From: Psychrobacter sp. FME6
GTDB taxonomy: Bacteria; Pseudomonadota; Gammaproteobacteria; Pseudomonadales; Moraxellaceae
Reading direction: 5' to 3'
Assembly: GCF_014861365.1 (NCBI RefSeq)
Contig: NZ_RRYW01000007.1
Span: 1-57,849 of the forward strand
Length of the DNA stretch: 57,849 bases
Below the pieces are notes generated by a model. That model worked only from the letters and a program-made list of their open reading frames with translations, ran no database searches and had not been told where the DNA came from. The position numbers and the translations under genes were made by a program. This document shows positions 18,396 to 30,178 of the stretch, one piece after another. The number at the start of each line of letters is the position of its first letter. Positions within the stretch are counted from its first letter, which is position 1.

Positions 18396-18541
18396 GAGTA
18401 TAGTTAAAATACTTTAAAAAACGCTACGATACTGCTGGTATAGTTTTTTTGTAGCCTCTGTCTGCGTAGGCACAGCAAGCTATAAAAAACTGTACTAGCA
18501 GTACGTGATGTATCGATTTTACTTTTCACTGACTATAGTAA
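18396..18541. repeat. Intergenic nested palindromic repeat, copy 6
   Basis: The inner arms ACTGCTGGTATAG and CTGTACTAGCAGT enclose the core GTAGCCTCTGTCTGCGTAGG then CACAGCAAGC. The outer ends are TATAGTTAAAA and GACTATAGTA. It lies between convergent rlmF and mntP. Confidence 0.8.
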
Positions 18542-18621
18542 GGGAAACGAGTGTAAGTACTAAGCCTTGTAGACTAAACGAGTTTGAAGGGTTTAATCTT
18601 ACTTTTTGGATTTGGTATTCA

Positions 18622-19239
18622 TTAGCTAAAAAACATCACTTTTAAGCCAATCAAAATAAGCACCAAGCCACCTAATGCTTCCGCTTTATCCTCTAACCAC
18701 GTACCAGAACGCCAGCCCAAATAAACACCAAACAGCCCAAAAATAGCAGTCACTAGCGCGATAATCAAACAAGCCAACCATGCATTAAGCGCCAACAAAT
18801 TAAGCGTAAAACCTGCTGCCATCGCATCAATACTGGTTGCTATTGCAAGGGTAAATAGGGTGCGATGATTGATATTGTTGTTTCTATTATTTATGGCGTT
18901 AACAGCATCATCTGTGTCGGCTTTTAGGTGCAGCGCACTATCTACCGCATCTTCCCCATCAGCAGTAAACACCTCATAAAGCATTTTACCACCGAGGCTG
19001 ATAAGTATCATGCCGCCAATCCAAGGCGCAGCAGCAGCCAACCAGCCTAACAGTGCTGCGCCCAATAAATATCCAATTAGTGGCATTACACCCTGCGCGA
19101 TACCAAAATACAAACCAGCATAAATGGCTAAACGTAGCAAATACTGCTTACTCTGTTTTTTCGATTTAGCCCCTAGCCCAATCGCAACAGCAAATGCATC
19201 CATTGCCAAAGCTATAGCAAGTAGTATGACTTCGATCAT
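18622..19239 (-). CDS. mntP: Manganese efflux pump MntP
   Basis: MntP (YebN, DUF204) exports Mn(II) from the cytoplasm. The 205 residues form about six helices with the paired motif [12 protein letters not shown] (N-terminal half) and TSIDAMAAG (C-terminal half), whose aspartates are essential in known members. The central loop (about 100-125) is hydrophilic and Asn/Asp-rich. No mntP riboswitch was recognised upstream. A parS-like site sits 34-49 bp upstream of the start. Confidence 0.93.
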   Translation of the reverse strand: MIEVILLAIALAMDAFAVAIGLGAKSKKQSKQYLLRLAIYAGLYFGIAQGVMPLIGYLLGAALLGWLAAAAPWIGGMILISLGGKMLYEVFTADGEDAVDSALHLKADTDDAVNAINNRNNNINHRTLFTLAIATSIDAMAAGFTLNLLALNAWLACLIIALVTAIFGLFGVYLGWRSGTWLEDKAEALGGLVLILIGLKVMFFS

Positions 19240-19272
19240 TTCATTCTTCGCTTCTTTTTGCTTATTGTCATA

Positions 19273-19288
19273 AGTTTCACGTGAAACG
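19273..19288. promoter_or_regulatory. parS-like site 2
   Basis: AGTTTCACGTGAAACG is a perfect 14-bp core palindrome. It lies in the short gap between mntP and the upstream gene on the same strand. Confidence 0.75.
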
Positions 19289-19298
19289 CTACATCAAT

Positions 19299-20780
19299 CT
19301 AATCGTTTACCTTTTCCCAAAAACTACGCTTTTTACCATGCTTATCTTTAAGCGTAATGACGTATTCGTTATGAGTCGCAAGTTCATTATAAAGCTTAGA
19401 GGATTTACTAATAATCGTATCAAGCTTTGTTAGACGATTGAAGTAGCGAGCTGCGTGACCATAAGCCTTGCTGCGAGAGCTGTCTAGAATATCGTTAAGC
19501 AAACTGCGATAAATAACAACTTGAAGTAAATCTGTCTCAGCTGGCAAATCCTTTAACATGCCTGCTAGATCTGTATAATGCACATCAGCAAACTGGCAAT
19601 GACGGGCAACTGCGACCTCATTGGCAAGCTCAATCTCTCCTATCTCTAGCAGTAGCGATGTTGCGATAAATACATTTTCTTGTTGGTCTGCCAGCTCATA
19701 AGCTCTTTTTCGCCACTGAGCTTGCAGAGCAGGACTGGCCGCAGCCATGATAGCTTTTAGCCGCGAAGGGGTTGGTTGTAGCTCAAACGCCTCGCCTAGC
19801 ACCTCCATGAGCGCATCGGTATCTTTTTGCATGTGGTGTAGGTTACTCAGCCAATCCAAGCGTCTGATCTTATCCATCAAACCATCGCTTTGCCACTCTT
19901 CATTTAAGTAGTGTAGTGCCTTATCAAAAGCTCTTTGATTTAGCAAAAATGTTAGCAACTCTTCTAATCTTCGAGGATGAACCGGTCTAGTCTCTTGCAT
20001 CTCAAAAAAGCTGGTTTCAAAAAAACTCACATCACCTAGCGCCCTTGTTAGATTTTTTATGGCGATCTCAATTACCATTTTTTCATAGTTAATTGAAAAA
20101 GCATCATCGCTTAAAGGGCTGTTTTGCCTTTCATTGAGTGTATCTTCATTTGCCTTTTTTGTTTGGATAATCCCGCGCTCTTGTTGGTAATCAGCGATCA
20201 ATCCACGTATCTCAGGCTCAGATAACAGCTGACCAATATTTTCTAATAAATTATCTTTAGTACCATACTCATTATCATCAGCCAGCGCTTTTACTTTCTT
20301 TACCCAAGCGTGACTGAGTATATCGCGCTCATCAACAGCGATGTCCTGCTTTTCTTGCTCATAGCAAGTGTTAGCAACTGTCAACCAAGACAAGGTTAAC
20401 CTTCTATACACGTCACCAATATAACCGTTCGAGTCATCAGCACGTTCTAAGCTAGCATTAGTAGACTCTATAAATAACTCAAGTAACGTCAAGCATTCTT
20501 GTGGTTGCTCAGGATAAAGGCTCATTATGTCACTGGCTAAGTGCTGAAGCTCAGTAGCAAATTCGCTAGACTCCCAGTAATCTACAAACTTCCTTCGTCT
20601 TCTAAGTCCTTTTAGGGTAGTGGTTAACTTTTTTATGAGCTTAGGCTTATCTGACTGTAATAGCAGACGCTCAATTTTTTTATCTAGCATTTTATCTACA
20701 CCATACACATCAGCGACAAAATCAACTAAGGCTGTTTTTGGTAGTTGTGATAAATACTTCTTTTGTTCTGTGTTTAGCAT
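19299..20780 (-). CDS. Hypothetical helical protein (DUF6880-like)
   Basis: This 493-residue, all-helical soluble protein begins with a basic section containing KGLRRRRKFVDYWES (about 57-71). This pattern, and the overall TPR/HEAT-like layout, recalls DUF6880 proteins; I hold this loosely. There is no catalytic motif, signal or membrane segment. GAGGAAAA precedes the ATG. It lies between gyrB and mntP on the same strand but is isolated from gyrB by a perfect terminator and flanked by parS-like sites on both sides. Function unknown. Confidence 0.65.
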   Translation of the reverse strand: MLNTEQKKYLSQLPKTALVDFVADVYGVDKMLDKKIERLLLQSDKPKLIKKLTTTLKGLRRRRKFVDYWESSEFATELQHLASDIMSLYPEQPQECLTLLELFIESTNASLERADDSNGYIGDVYRRLTLSWLTVANTCYEQEKQDIAVDERDILSHAWVKKVKALADDNEYGTKDNLLENIGQLLSEPEIRGLIADYQQERGIIQTKKANEDTLNERQNSPLSDDAFSINYEKMVIEIAIKNLTRALGDVSFFETSFFEMQETRPVHPRRLEELLTFLLNQRAFDKALHYLNEEWQSDGLMDKIRRLDWLSNLHHMQKDTDALMEVLGEAFELQPTPSRLKAIMAAASPALQAQWRKRAYELADQQENVFIATSLLLEIGEIELANEVAVARHCQFADVHYTDLAGMLKDLPAETDLLQVVIYRSLLNDILDSSRSKAYGHAARYFNRLTKLDTIISKSSKLYNELATHNEYVITLKDKHGKKRSFWEKVND

Positions 20781-20808
20781 GGTATTTTCCTCACTATCTT
20801 ATTTACTT

Positions 20809-20824
20809 TGTTTCACATGAAACA
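20809..20824. promoter_or_regulatory. parS-like site 3
   Basis: TGTTTCACATGAAACA differs from canonical parS at one central base. It lies just upstream of the DUF6880-like gene and touches the gyrB terminator. Confidence 0.75.
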
Positions 20825-20855
20825 AAAAAAGTCATCCTGCTAGCAGGATGACTTT
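20824..20855 (-). terminator. Rho-independent terminator after gyrB
   Basis: A perfect inverted repeat of 14+14 bp with no spacer (AAAGTCATCCTGCT/AGCAGGATGACTTT) is followed on the minus strand by a run of seven T. It ends gyrB transcription. Confidence 0.9.
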
Positions 20856-20882
20856 ATAGAATAAACAGGCTAATTTCAAATA

Positions 20883-24045
<3,163 letters not shown>

Positions 24046-25257
24046 TTATAAAGCTAAAATATCACCCTGTTTCACATGAAACACTTTAGGTTCTGACCAT
24101 AACTGTTGCACCAAAGGCACAATATCATCGGTCAAACTGGTCATGAATACTTGACACGGCAGCCGTGCTAAAGCCGATAGTAGAATCTGTATCGCCCGAC
24201 CATCTAATTCTGCGGTGATATCGTCTAATAATACGACTGGTGTGGCTTTTAATTTTGAGTCATTGCTCGGTAAACCCGTATCGCTTTCAGCATTAAGTAA
24301 CAATGGTAACTGTGACAAGCGTAATGCCGTGATGAGTAACTTTTTTTCACCACGAGACAATACATTAGCGGCCTGCTCTTTTAGGATGGGCAACTTAGTA
24401 CTTACCTCATTTTTTAACGGCGCACTCGTCTGTGTGTGCTCACGACTCATGTCAACTGCCTCATTCGAGCGCCAATGCACATGAACATCAGCACGATGAT
24501 TGCCGATACGGGTATAGCCCAATTGCAAATCCTGCTCTAGACGCTCGTTGAGCTGTACGTCAAGCGCAACATTGGTATCATAGCCAGCGTTATAGCTCAG
24601 ACTCAATTGCTCAGCATAAGCTGGCAATAATTGCACAATGCTTTCAGAAAAATAAGGCTGCCACTCTGTAAATATACGCTCACGATAATGATGGATAAGC
24701 GCTGCATGATTACTAAGCCCTCTATCCCATGATTTTAGCTCAGCGAGTTGCACTTGGGTTAAATGACGGGTCTTTTTTAGCAAACTATTGCGCTGTTTTA
24801 GCAGTCGTTGATACGCTACCCATTGCGGATGAAAGCCTTGTTTCATGTGAAACACCAACCAATCTAATAGCTGGCGACGACTGGCACTACCCTGCTCTAA
24901 CATATCCATGGTCGATGGATCTATCAGTAGTGTTGGCAGTTGCTCGGTTAGGATGCTTTGGTTATAAACGGTGGTTTGATTAAGACGTAGAATGGTCGTC
25001 GCATCGATTTGCTTTTGAATGGCTAAGGTACTGCCATCAATGAGCTTAGCATAGACGATGGCTGCTGGTTGATGATGCTGAACATAGCGCTTTGGTTGAC
25101 TATGCCGAAAGCTTTTACCACGGGATAATAAGAATATAGCTTCAAGTAACGAGGTTTTCCCACTACCATTGGCACCGATAATGACATTGCAAGCAGCTGA
25201 TGATAAGTTGACATAGGTTAAGTTGCGAAGATGAGATATTTGCAGACGTTCAATCAT
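24046..25257 (-). CDS. recF: DNA replication/repair protein RecF
   Basis: RecF is an SMC-like ATPase that helps load RecA at gaps with RecOR. The 403 residues are slightly longer than usual (about 360). Walker A is GANGSGKTS (28-36). The signature segment is NVLSRGEKKLL and Walker B is VVLLDDITAELD. A variable insert lies around 265-295. Two parS-like palindromes fall inside the gene, where they encode FHMKQ and FHVKQ. It follows dnaN by 215 bp, a gap that holds a degenerate repeat. Confidence 0.96.
   Translation of the reverse strand: MIERLQISHLRNLTYVNLSSAACNVIIGANGSGKTSLLEAIFLLSRGKSFRHSQPKRYVQHHQPAAIVYAKLIDGSTLAIQKQIDATTILRLNQTTVYNQSILTEQLPTLLIDPSTMDMLEQGSASRRQLLDWLVFHMKQGFHPQWVAYQRLLKQRNSLLKKTRHLTQVQLAELKSWDRGLSNHAALIHHYRERIFTEWQPYFSESIVQLLPAYAEQLSLSYNAGYDTNVALDVQLNERLEQDLQLGYTRIGNHRADVHVHWRSNEAVDMSREHTQTSAPLKNEVSTKLPILKEQAANVLSRGEKKLLITALRLSQLPLLLNAESDTGLPSNDSKLKATPVVLLDDITAELDGRAIQILLSALARLPCQVFMTSLTDDIVPLVQQLWSEPKVFHVKQGDILAL
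24068..24083. promoter_or_regulatory. parS-like site 4 (inside recF)
   Basis: TGTTTCACATGAAACA encodes part of the RecF C-terminus (FHVKQG). Confidence 0.75.
24839..24854. promoter_or_regulatory. parS-like site 5 (inside recF)
   Basis: TGTTTCATGTGAAACA encodes FHMKQG in the RecF middle region. It has one mismatch from canonical parS. Confidence 0.75.
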
Positions 25258-25380
25258 AGTACCGACAGCCGCCTAGTGAGATTGCTGTTTTAATAACAGG
25301 CAAAAGTTTGATAAACCAGTTAAATATAGAAGGTTATATTATATAATATAGCACTCGATTTAAGAGTGCTTATATTTATA

Positions 25381-25478
25381 TATAGGGCGTGTTTGATCCT
25401 TCGGCGATGGCACTAACAGAGACTGCAAAAGATTTATAACCAATACACTGTATCGTCTTTATAGTGAATCTACTATAT
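25381..25478. repeat. Degenerate palindromic repeat fused to an IS-like end, copy 7
   Basis: It starts with TAGGGCGTGTTTGATCC, similar to the reverse of the IS5-like end at 37-55. It continues into the right half of the intergenic repeat (ACAGAGACTGCAAAAGATTTATAACC) and ends in the outer arm CTACTATA, which includes the dnaN stop codon. The same chimeric layout appears in inverse at 34206-34313. Confidence 0.6.
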
Positions 25479-26648
25479 ACGCATCGGCATAATGACATAT
25501 TGATGAAACTCATCATTCAGTTGATTGACCAAAACGGAAGCATTTGATTGGCTCATGTGCATTTGCAAATCGCCTTGGATGACACCCAATACATCTTGCA
25601 GATATGCAGCATTAAACGATAGCTCCATTGGCTCACCTTGATATTTTGCCTGAATCATCTCCACCGCTTCATCTTGCTCAGCGTTGTTGGCACGTACTTC
25701 TACCATGCCATCACTGGCAAAATTAAACACCACACCGCGAGATTTTTCATTACTTAAAATTGCTACACGGCGCAGCACATCGGTCATTTTTTCTTGATTG
25801 AATAACGCCAGTTTATCCGTATTGCTTGGCATAACGCGGCGATAATCAGGGAATTTGCCATCTATCAAACGCGCGGTAAAGGTCACCATCAGATTTTCAC
25901 TGACCTGCCCTGCACTATCCACATCGCCGAACGGCAAACTTACTTGCAAAAACTCACGCCCGAAGCTCAGTGTCACTGCGTTGTCTTGATCACCAAGCAT
26001 TTTACCTAGCTCAGCGGCCAAGCGTTCAAGCTCAATCACCGCTTTACGCGGCAAGATAGCCTGCATATTTAAATCAGCATTCACATCGATAACACTGCGC
26101 GCCAAAGCCAATCGGTGCCCATCGGTCGCGACCGTCGTCAATTGCTGCTGTGACACATCAAACAACATACCAGTGAGGTAATAACGCACATCTTGAATCG
26201 CCATCGCAAACTGGGTCTTATGAATCAAATCCGTCAGGCGGCTACGACTGATGGTCAAGGGTGTGATGTTTTCAGGATTGCCCAAACTTGGATAGTCTTC
26301 GCTAGGTAATGTCCCCAAGGTGAAGCGGCTTTTGCCACTGGTCAGCAAACAGCGTTCATTTTCTTGAGTGGCGAGATTGACTTGCGCTTGAGCAGGCAGC
26401 GACTTACAGATATCTTTCAATTTCGTCGCCGGCAAAGTTGTTGTACCCGCTTCGATACAAGCACCCGCAGGCAATTTCAACGTCGATGTCAGCTCTACTT
26501 CTAAGTCAGATGCCGTCAAAATAAGCGCTGACTCAGACAGCTGTAACTTAATATTGCCCAAGATGACCATATTGTGGCGCTTATCCGCCGCCTTGGCTAT
26601 CAAGTTAATGGCTTTTAGTAACGACTCTCGATTAATCGATAATTGCAT
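25473..26648 (-). CDS. dnaN: DNA polymerase III beta subunit (sliding clamp)
   Basis: DnaN is the ring clamp that tethers replicative polymerase to DNA. The 391 residues span three clamp domains. The protein starts MQLSINRESLLKAI and ends with the conserved HQYVIMPMRI. The clamp-loader and polymerase-binding pocket residues lie in the C-terminal domain. It is downstream of dnaA by 189 bp, and that gap holds a large hairpin. The stop codon falls in the arm of repeat copy 7. Confidence 0.98.
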   Translation of the reverse strand: MQLSINRESLLKAINLIAKAADKRHNMVILGNIKLQLSESALILTASDLEVELTSTLKLPAGACIEAGTTTLPATKLKDICKSLPAQAQVNLATQENERCLLTSGKSRFTLGTLPSEDYPSLGNPENITPLTISRSRLTDLIHKTQFAMAIQDVRYYLTGMLFDVSQQQLTTVATDGHRLALARSVIDVNADLNMQAILPRKAVIELERLAAELGKMLGDQDNAVTLSFGREFLQVSLPFGDVDSAGQVSENLMVTFTARLIDGKFPDYRRVMPSNTDKLALFNQEKMTDVLRRVAILSNEKSRGVVFNFASDGMVEVRANNAEQDEAVEMIQAKYQGEPMELSFNAAYLQDVLGVIQGDLQMHMSQSNASVLVNQLNDEFHQYVIMPMRI

Positions 26649-26773
26649 GCTTAGTTACTCTTGTTTAAAGGGTTTTCTTGTTTAGATGACTTTTTGAATG
26701 GTTATTTTTATAAAATTTAAAATAATGGCTTAATAATACCTTGTCTACTCACTATAATCCATCAATGTCTATG

Positions 26774-26810
26774 CGCTCGATATGGTCAATATTATAAACC
26801 ATATCGAGCG
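26774..26810. other. Large hairpin between dnaA and dnaN
   Basis: The arms CGCTCGATATGGT and ACCATATCGAGCG pair over 13 bp with an 11-nt AT-rich loop. There is no T-tract, so it is not a normal terminator. It could be an attenuator, RNA-stability hairpin or regulator site separating dnaA and dnaN expression. Confidence 0.6.
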
Positions 26811-26837
26811 ACTAAAACACAGCCGTAGCAAAGGCTG

Positions 26838-28283
26838 CTAACCCGCTTGTAACATCAATGCAAGCGTTTTGTAATCCTTGTCAAACGCTGGATCCGCTGC
26901 TCGCAACTCATTAACTTTATCACAAGCATGCATCACCGTCGTGTGATCGCGTCCACCAAATGACTGTCCAATCTCAGGAAAACTATCGCCAGTTAGCTCT
27001 CGTGAGAGTGTCATTGCTATTTGACGCGGTCTGGCAATACTGCGCGTACGTTTACGACCCATAATATCTTTGACCGTTACATCATAATATTCAGCGACCA
27101 CCTTACGAATATTATCCATATTAACGGCCTGTACCCGCATCGCTACGATGTCTTTTAGCGCATATTGCACCATCTCTAGTGTAATTTGTGCGCCCGTCAA
27201 GTTAGCGTTGGCAAATACTTGATTTAACGCCCCTTCAAGACGCCTGACATTAGAAACCACATTTTGAGCAATGAATAGGGCGCACTCTTTAGGCAATGTC
27301 ATGCCATACGAAGCCGCTTTTTTCTGCAGAATTTGTACGCGAGTATCAATTTCAGGTGGATCGACAGCGACCGTTAAGCCCCAAGAAAACCGCGATCTAA
27401 AACGTTCATCAAACTCCGTCATTTGTGATGGATGACGATCAGAAGCCAAAATCAGCTGTTTGTCACCACTAGTAAAATCAGCAAATAATGTCAAAAACTC
27501 ATTACTGCTTTTAGTCTTTCCTGCTAATACATGAATATCATCTACAATTAATAAATCTACTTTTTTTATTTTCTTTTTAAAATCTTCTATTTTATTATTT
27601 CTTAAAGAATAAACTAATTGATTAATAAATTTTTCAGAAGTGAAATAATAAAAACTTTGATTATTTTTTAAATAGCGATGTGCTACAGAATGCATTAAAT
27701 GCGTTTTCCCCAACCCAGAAGGCCCGTATATAAATAGTGGATTGTGGCGATTTTTTGATTGGCGCTTACCAAGCTCATAACAGGCTTTGTAGGCCAGGTT
27801 ATTGGACTTACCAGTGACAAATGTCTCAAAAGTAAAATCAGGGTTTAGATAGCTTAAAGATTTGGCATCAGCAGAGTCGATTAACTCTGCATGCCGCATA
27901 TTGGCATCAATATCTGCTTTTGCATTGTTATGATGAATGGTTTCAAATTTATGATCAGCAGGGGGAGGGGAGGGCTTATCCTCTGTAAACAAAGACCCTG
28001 ACTGTGGTTGGCTATTATCGCCTGTGTCACGTCCAGCGTTATCGACGCGAACCACAACTTCTTCGATACTTCCTTGACTGTGCTTAGCGACCAACTGCTG
28101 AATATCTTGCAAATGATTTTTTTTAATATAAGTCACAAAGTAATCATTAGGAGCAAGAATAATAAGAGTTTGTGCTTCTTGATGGGCAGACAAAGGTCTC
28201 AACCACATGGTAAATACATTGTCTTTGACGTTGTAACGCAAGTCGTTTAGACATCTATCCCAAATATTTGCTGTGTCTATCAT
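26838..28283 (-). CDS. dnaA: Chromosomal replication initiator protein DnaA
   Basis: DnaA binds DnaA boxes at oriC and melts the origin. It has 481 residues. Domain I is about 1-85, with a variable domain II (about 86-145, including a proline-rich segment). The AAA+ domain has Walker A GPSGLGKTH (187-195) and Walker B LLIVDDIHVL. The domain IV helix-turn-helix has RDHTTVMHACDKV. Codons for residues about 204-247 (27545-27675) are strikingly AT-rich compared with the rest of the gene. It is transcribed away from oriC. Confidence 0.99.
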   Translation of the reverse strand: MIDTANIWDRCLNDLRYNVKDNVFTMWLRPLSAHQEAQTLIILAPNDYFVTYIKKNHLQDIQQLVAKHSQGSIEEVVVRVDNAGRDTGDNSQPQSGSLFTEDKPSPPPADHKFETIHHNNAKADIDANMRHAELIDSADAKSLSYLNPDFTFETFVTGKSNNLAYKACYELGKRQSKNRHNPLFIYGPSGLGKTHLMHSVAHRYLKNNQSFYYFTSEKFINQLVYSLRNNKIEDFKKKIKKVDLLIVDDIHVLAGKTKSSNEFLTLFADFTSGDKQLILASDRHPSQMTEFDERFRSRFSWGLTVAVDPPEIDTRVQILQKKAASYGMTLPKECALFIAQNVVSNVRRLEGALNQVFANANLTGAQITLEMVQYALKDIVAMRVQAVNMDNIRKVVAEYYDVTVKDIMGRKRTRSIARPRQIAMTLSRELTGDSFPEIGQSFGGRDHTTVMHACDKVNELRAADPAFDKDYKTLALMLQAG

Positions 28284-28890
28284 GAAAAATACTAACCCTA
28301 TAAACTAAAATAATAGATGTGCCTAAGTGGTATAAACCTCTTATCTAACACTAAATACTGCCCATCATTATTCAGCCAAAACTACCTTGGCAAAATGATA
28401 AAAAACCATAGAGTGGGCAGGGGTTAATCTAACACAGAAGCCTGTGGATAACACCTTGTTTTTTGTGGATAAGGCTGTGGATAGTTTTGTGGATAAGTTT
28501 ATTACTCGAGTTATCCATATTTAGCCCACAGGTTATCCACAGGCTTACCCATAGTCTAGTCTTTTGATAATAAAAAGAAATTTAGACTTAACCACAGATA
28601 ATAAGCCTCCCAATAACAACAATATCTATATATATTAATCAATTATTATTATGGATTTCGTTAAATTCTGTGGATAACTTTCAAGAAGTCGATAAAAAGT
28701 AACTAAGATGAACCGATAACTACAAGCAATAAATATCAAATAAAAATAAAGAGTGTGGAACAAACTTACTTCTAGCAGAGTAAAAACACACATCAACAAA
28801 CAAATCCAATTCGTTTATTGACCAATATATTATGGAATGGTATAATCCTCCGCTATTACGAATTTAGTCCATTATTTTGACAGGTGAGTT
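28284..28890. other. oriC: Chromosomal replication origin (oriC)
   Basis: This 607-bp non-coding region between dnaA and rpmH carries DnaA boxes. Those matching TGTGGATAA or its complement TTATCCACA are at 28443-28451, 28464-28472, 28488-28496, 28533-28541 and 28669-28677; near matches are at 28476-28484 and 28511-28519. An AT-rich tract at about 28600-28660 and another at 28730-28800 could be unwinding elements. The gene context dnaA|rpmH is a classic gamma-proteobacterial origin. Its right end contains the rpmH promoter. Confidence 0.92.
28818..28846 (+). promoter_or_regulatory. Sigma-70 promoter for rpmH
   Basis: TTGACC (28818-28823), a 17-bp spacer and TATAAT (28841-28846) lie 45 bp before the rpmH ATG. 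Confidence 0.85.
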
Positions 28891-29025
28891 ATGAAACGTA
28901 CATTCCAACCAAGCGTGATCAAGCGTAAACGTACTCACGGTTTCCGTGCACGTATGGCAACTAAAAAAGGCCGTCAGGTCTTAGCTCGTCGCCGCGCTAA
29001 AGGACGTCATCGTCTTACTGTATAA
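28891..29025 (+). CDS. rpmH: Ribosomal protein bL34
   Basis: This 44-residue, highly basic protein begins [19 protein letters not shown] and ends GRHRLTV, a full-length bL34 of the large ribosomal subunit. AGGTGA precedes the ATG. It is driven by the strong promoter at 28818-28846 and followed by a terminator, then rnpA. It heads the conserved rpmH-rnpA-yidD-yidC-mnmE order. Confidence 0.98.
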   Translation: MKRTFQPSVIKRKRTHGFRARMATKKGRQVLARRRAKGRHRLTV

Positions 29026-29130
29026 TCAGTAGATTGCGATAAGCATGGCTAGTAGTGCTTGTTGTGTATCTATTGTTTATTGGTAGATTGCGATAGTCAA
29101 TCATCACAACTGACACGTAGCCATATATCA

Positions 29131-29156
29131 AAAGCGCCCACATAGGCGCTTTTTTT
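29131..29156 (+). terminator. Terminator/attenuator between rpmH and rnpA
   Basis: The 8-bp stem AAAGCGCC/GGCGCTTT with a 6-nt loop runs into six or more T. It probably lowers rnpA expression relative to rpmH, as L34 is needed in much larger amounts. Confidence 0.8.
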
Positions 29157-29214
29157 GTCTCTATATTTTGCTATTATTCTAATATTGTTATTAGCTTTCA
29201 TACTAGGTTGTACT

Positions 29215-29586
29215 ATGTCCAATACTGTCTCAGCGATACCTACCGCCCGCTTCACTAAAGAGCAACGCTTGCTAACGCCTAACGCCTTTCGTGAGGTGTT
29301 TGATGCGCCTGAGCGTAAGCTGCATCAAAGCCATCTCATGGCCTTTGTACGAACCAATACGCATGACCAACCACGAGTAGGTATGGCTATCACTAAGCGT
29401 AAAGTACCTACCGCGGTCGCTCGAAATCTCATTAAACGGCAGATACGTGAGCAGTTTCGAATAAAATCTTCTATCTTAGAAAATAAAGATATTGTTTTCA
29501 TTGTTAAAAAATCTATAAAAGAGTTAGACAATAAAGAATTGAAAAAACAAATAAATAATATTTTTAAAAAAATAGAAATTAAATAA
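29215..29586 (+). CDS. rnpA: Ribonuclease P protein component
   Basis: RnpA is the protein cofactor of RNase P, which matures tRNA 5' ends. The 123 residues fit the family (about 115-130). The core is [17 protein letters not shown], then [26 protein letters not shown], the RNR-type RNA-binding motif. The frame stays open upstream to a TTG at 29155, but that region overlaps the terminator tail; the ATG at 29215 is chosen. The last 45 codons are very AT-rich and Lys/Ile/Asn-heavy, unlike the first part. yidD starts one base after the stop. Confidence 0.95.
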   Translation: MSNTVSAIPTARFTKEQRLLTPNAFREVFDAPERKLHQSHLMAFVRTNTHDQPRVGMAITKRKVPTAVARNLIKRQIREQFRIKSSILENKDIVFIVKKSIKELDNKELKKQINNIFKKIEIK

Positions 29587-29587
29587 A

Positions 29588-29962
29588 ATGAAAGTTTTAT
29601 TAAAAGATAAAAATAATTTTTTAAATAAGTCTATTGTTTATTTGATTATCTTTTATCAAAGAGTAATAAGTCCAGTAATACCTGCTCGTTGTCGTTATTA
29701 CCCAACATGCTCGAATTATGGCAAACAAGCTTTGGCATGGCACGGTGTTCGAGCGGGGGGTTGGTTGTTATTAAAGCGTATTGGTAGCTGCCACCCTTTA
29801 GGTGGACATGGCGTTGATTTTGTGCCGCTACCTTTAGCTTCTTATGTTTATCAATACGTACCTTTTACTACTTCATTAAATATGAGTCTTCAAGGTATTG
29901 GTGTTTATCGAGACAACAAAAGCTATGTTTCACGGCTAAATTATTTGATGAGTTTGACATAA
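29588..29962 (+). CDS. yidD: Membrane protein insertion efficiency factor YidD
   Basis: YidD is a small membrane-associated protein that assists YidC-dependent insertion. Of 124 residues, the core is [28 protein letters not shown] with conserved cysteines, then [15 protein letters not shown]. The C-terminal 40 residues extend past the usual domain. It starts one base after rnpA, so it is translationally linked to it. The first 20 codons continue the AT-rich stretch of the rnpA end. Confidence 0.95.
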   Translation: MKVLLKDKNNFLNKSIVYLIIFYQRVISPVIPARCRYYPTCSNYGKQALAWHGVRAGGWLLLKRIGSCHPLGGHGVDFVPLPLASYVYQYVPFTTSLNMSLQGIGVYRDNKSYVSRLNYLMSLT

Positions 29963-30012
29963 TGGTAAGAGTCTCATGGCGCTGGTATCAGGTCTATTAA
30001 GTTACCCACAAG

Positions 30013-30021
30013 TTATCCACA
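30013..30021. promoter_or_regulatory. Isolated DnaA box upstream of yidC
   Basis: A perfect TTATCCACA lies in the yidD-yidC gap, preceded by the near match TTACCCACA. It could couple yidC transcription to DnaA or be a titration site. Confidence 0.5.
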
Positions 30022-30178
30022 CTCTTGGTATCATTTAAGGCAGAATTTTAGTAAAATAATGCACATTTTATGTAAATGACTAGCAATATAGTTGTCAGAT
30101 ATCAAGATAACTTTGTTGTATGGTCACGACACATGCCCTAATTTTTCATTCCCTAATTTTTTAATCTAGGAAAGGTTT

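Noticed and set aside
29155..29214. N-terminal extension of RnpA with a hydrophobic, lipoprotein-like segment (TTG start)
   Set aside because: It overlaps the T-tract of the rpmH terminator, has no ribosome site, and RnpA homologues start near the ATG at 29215.
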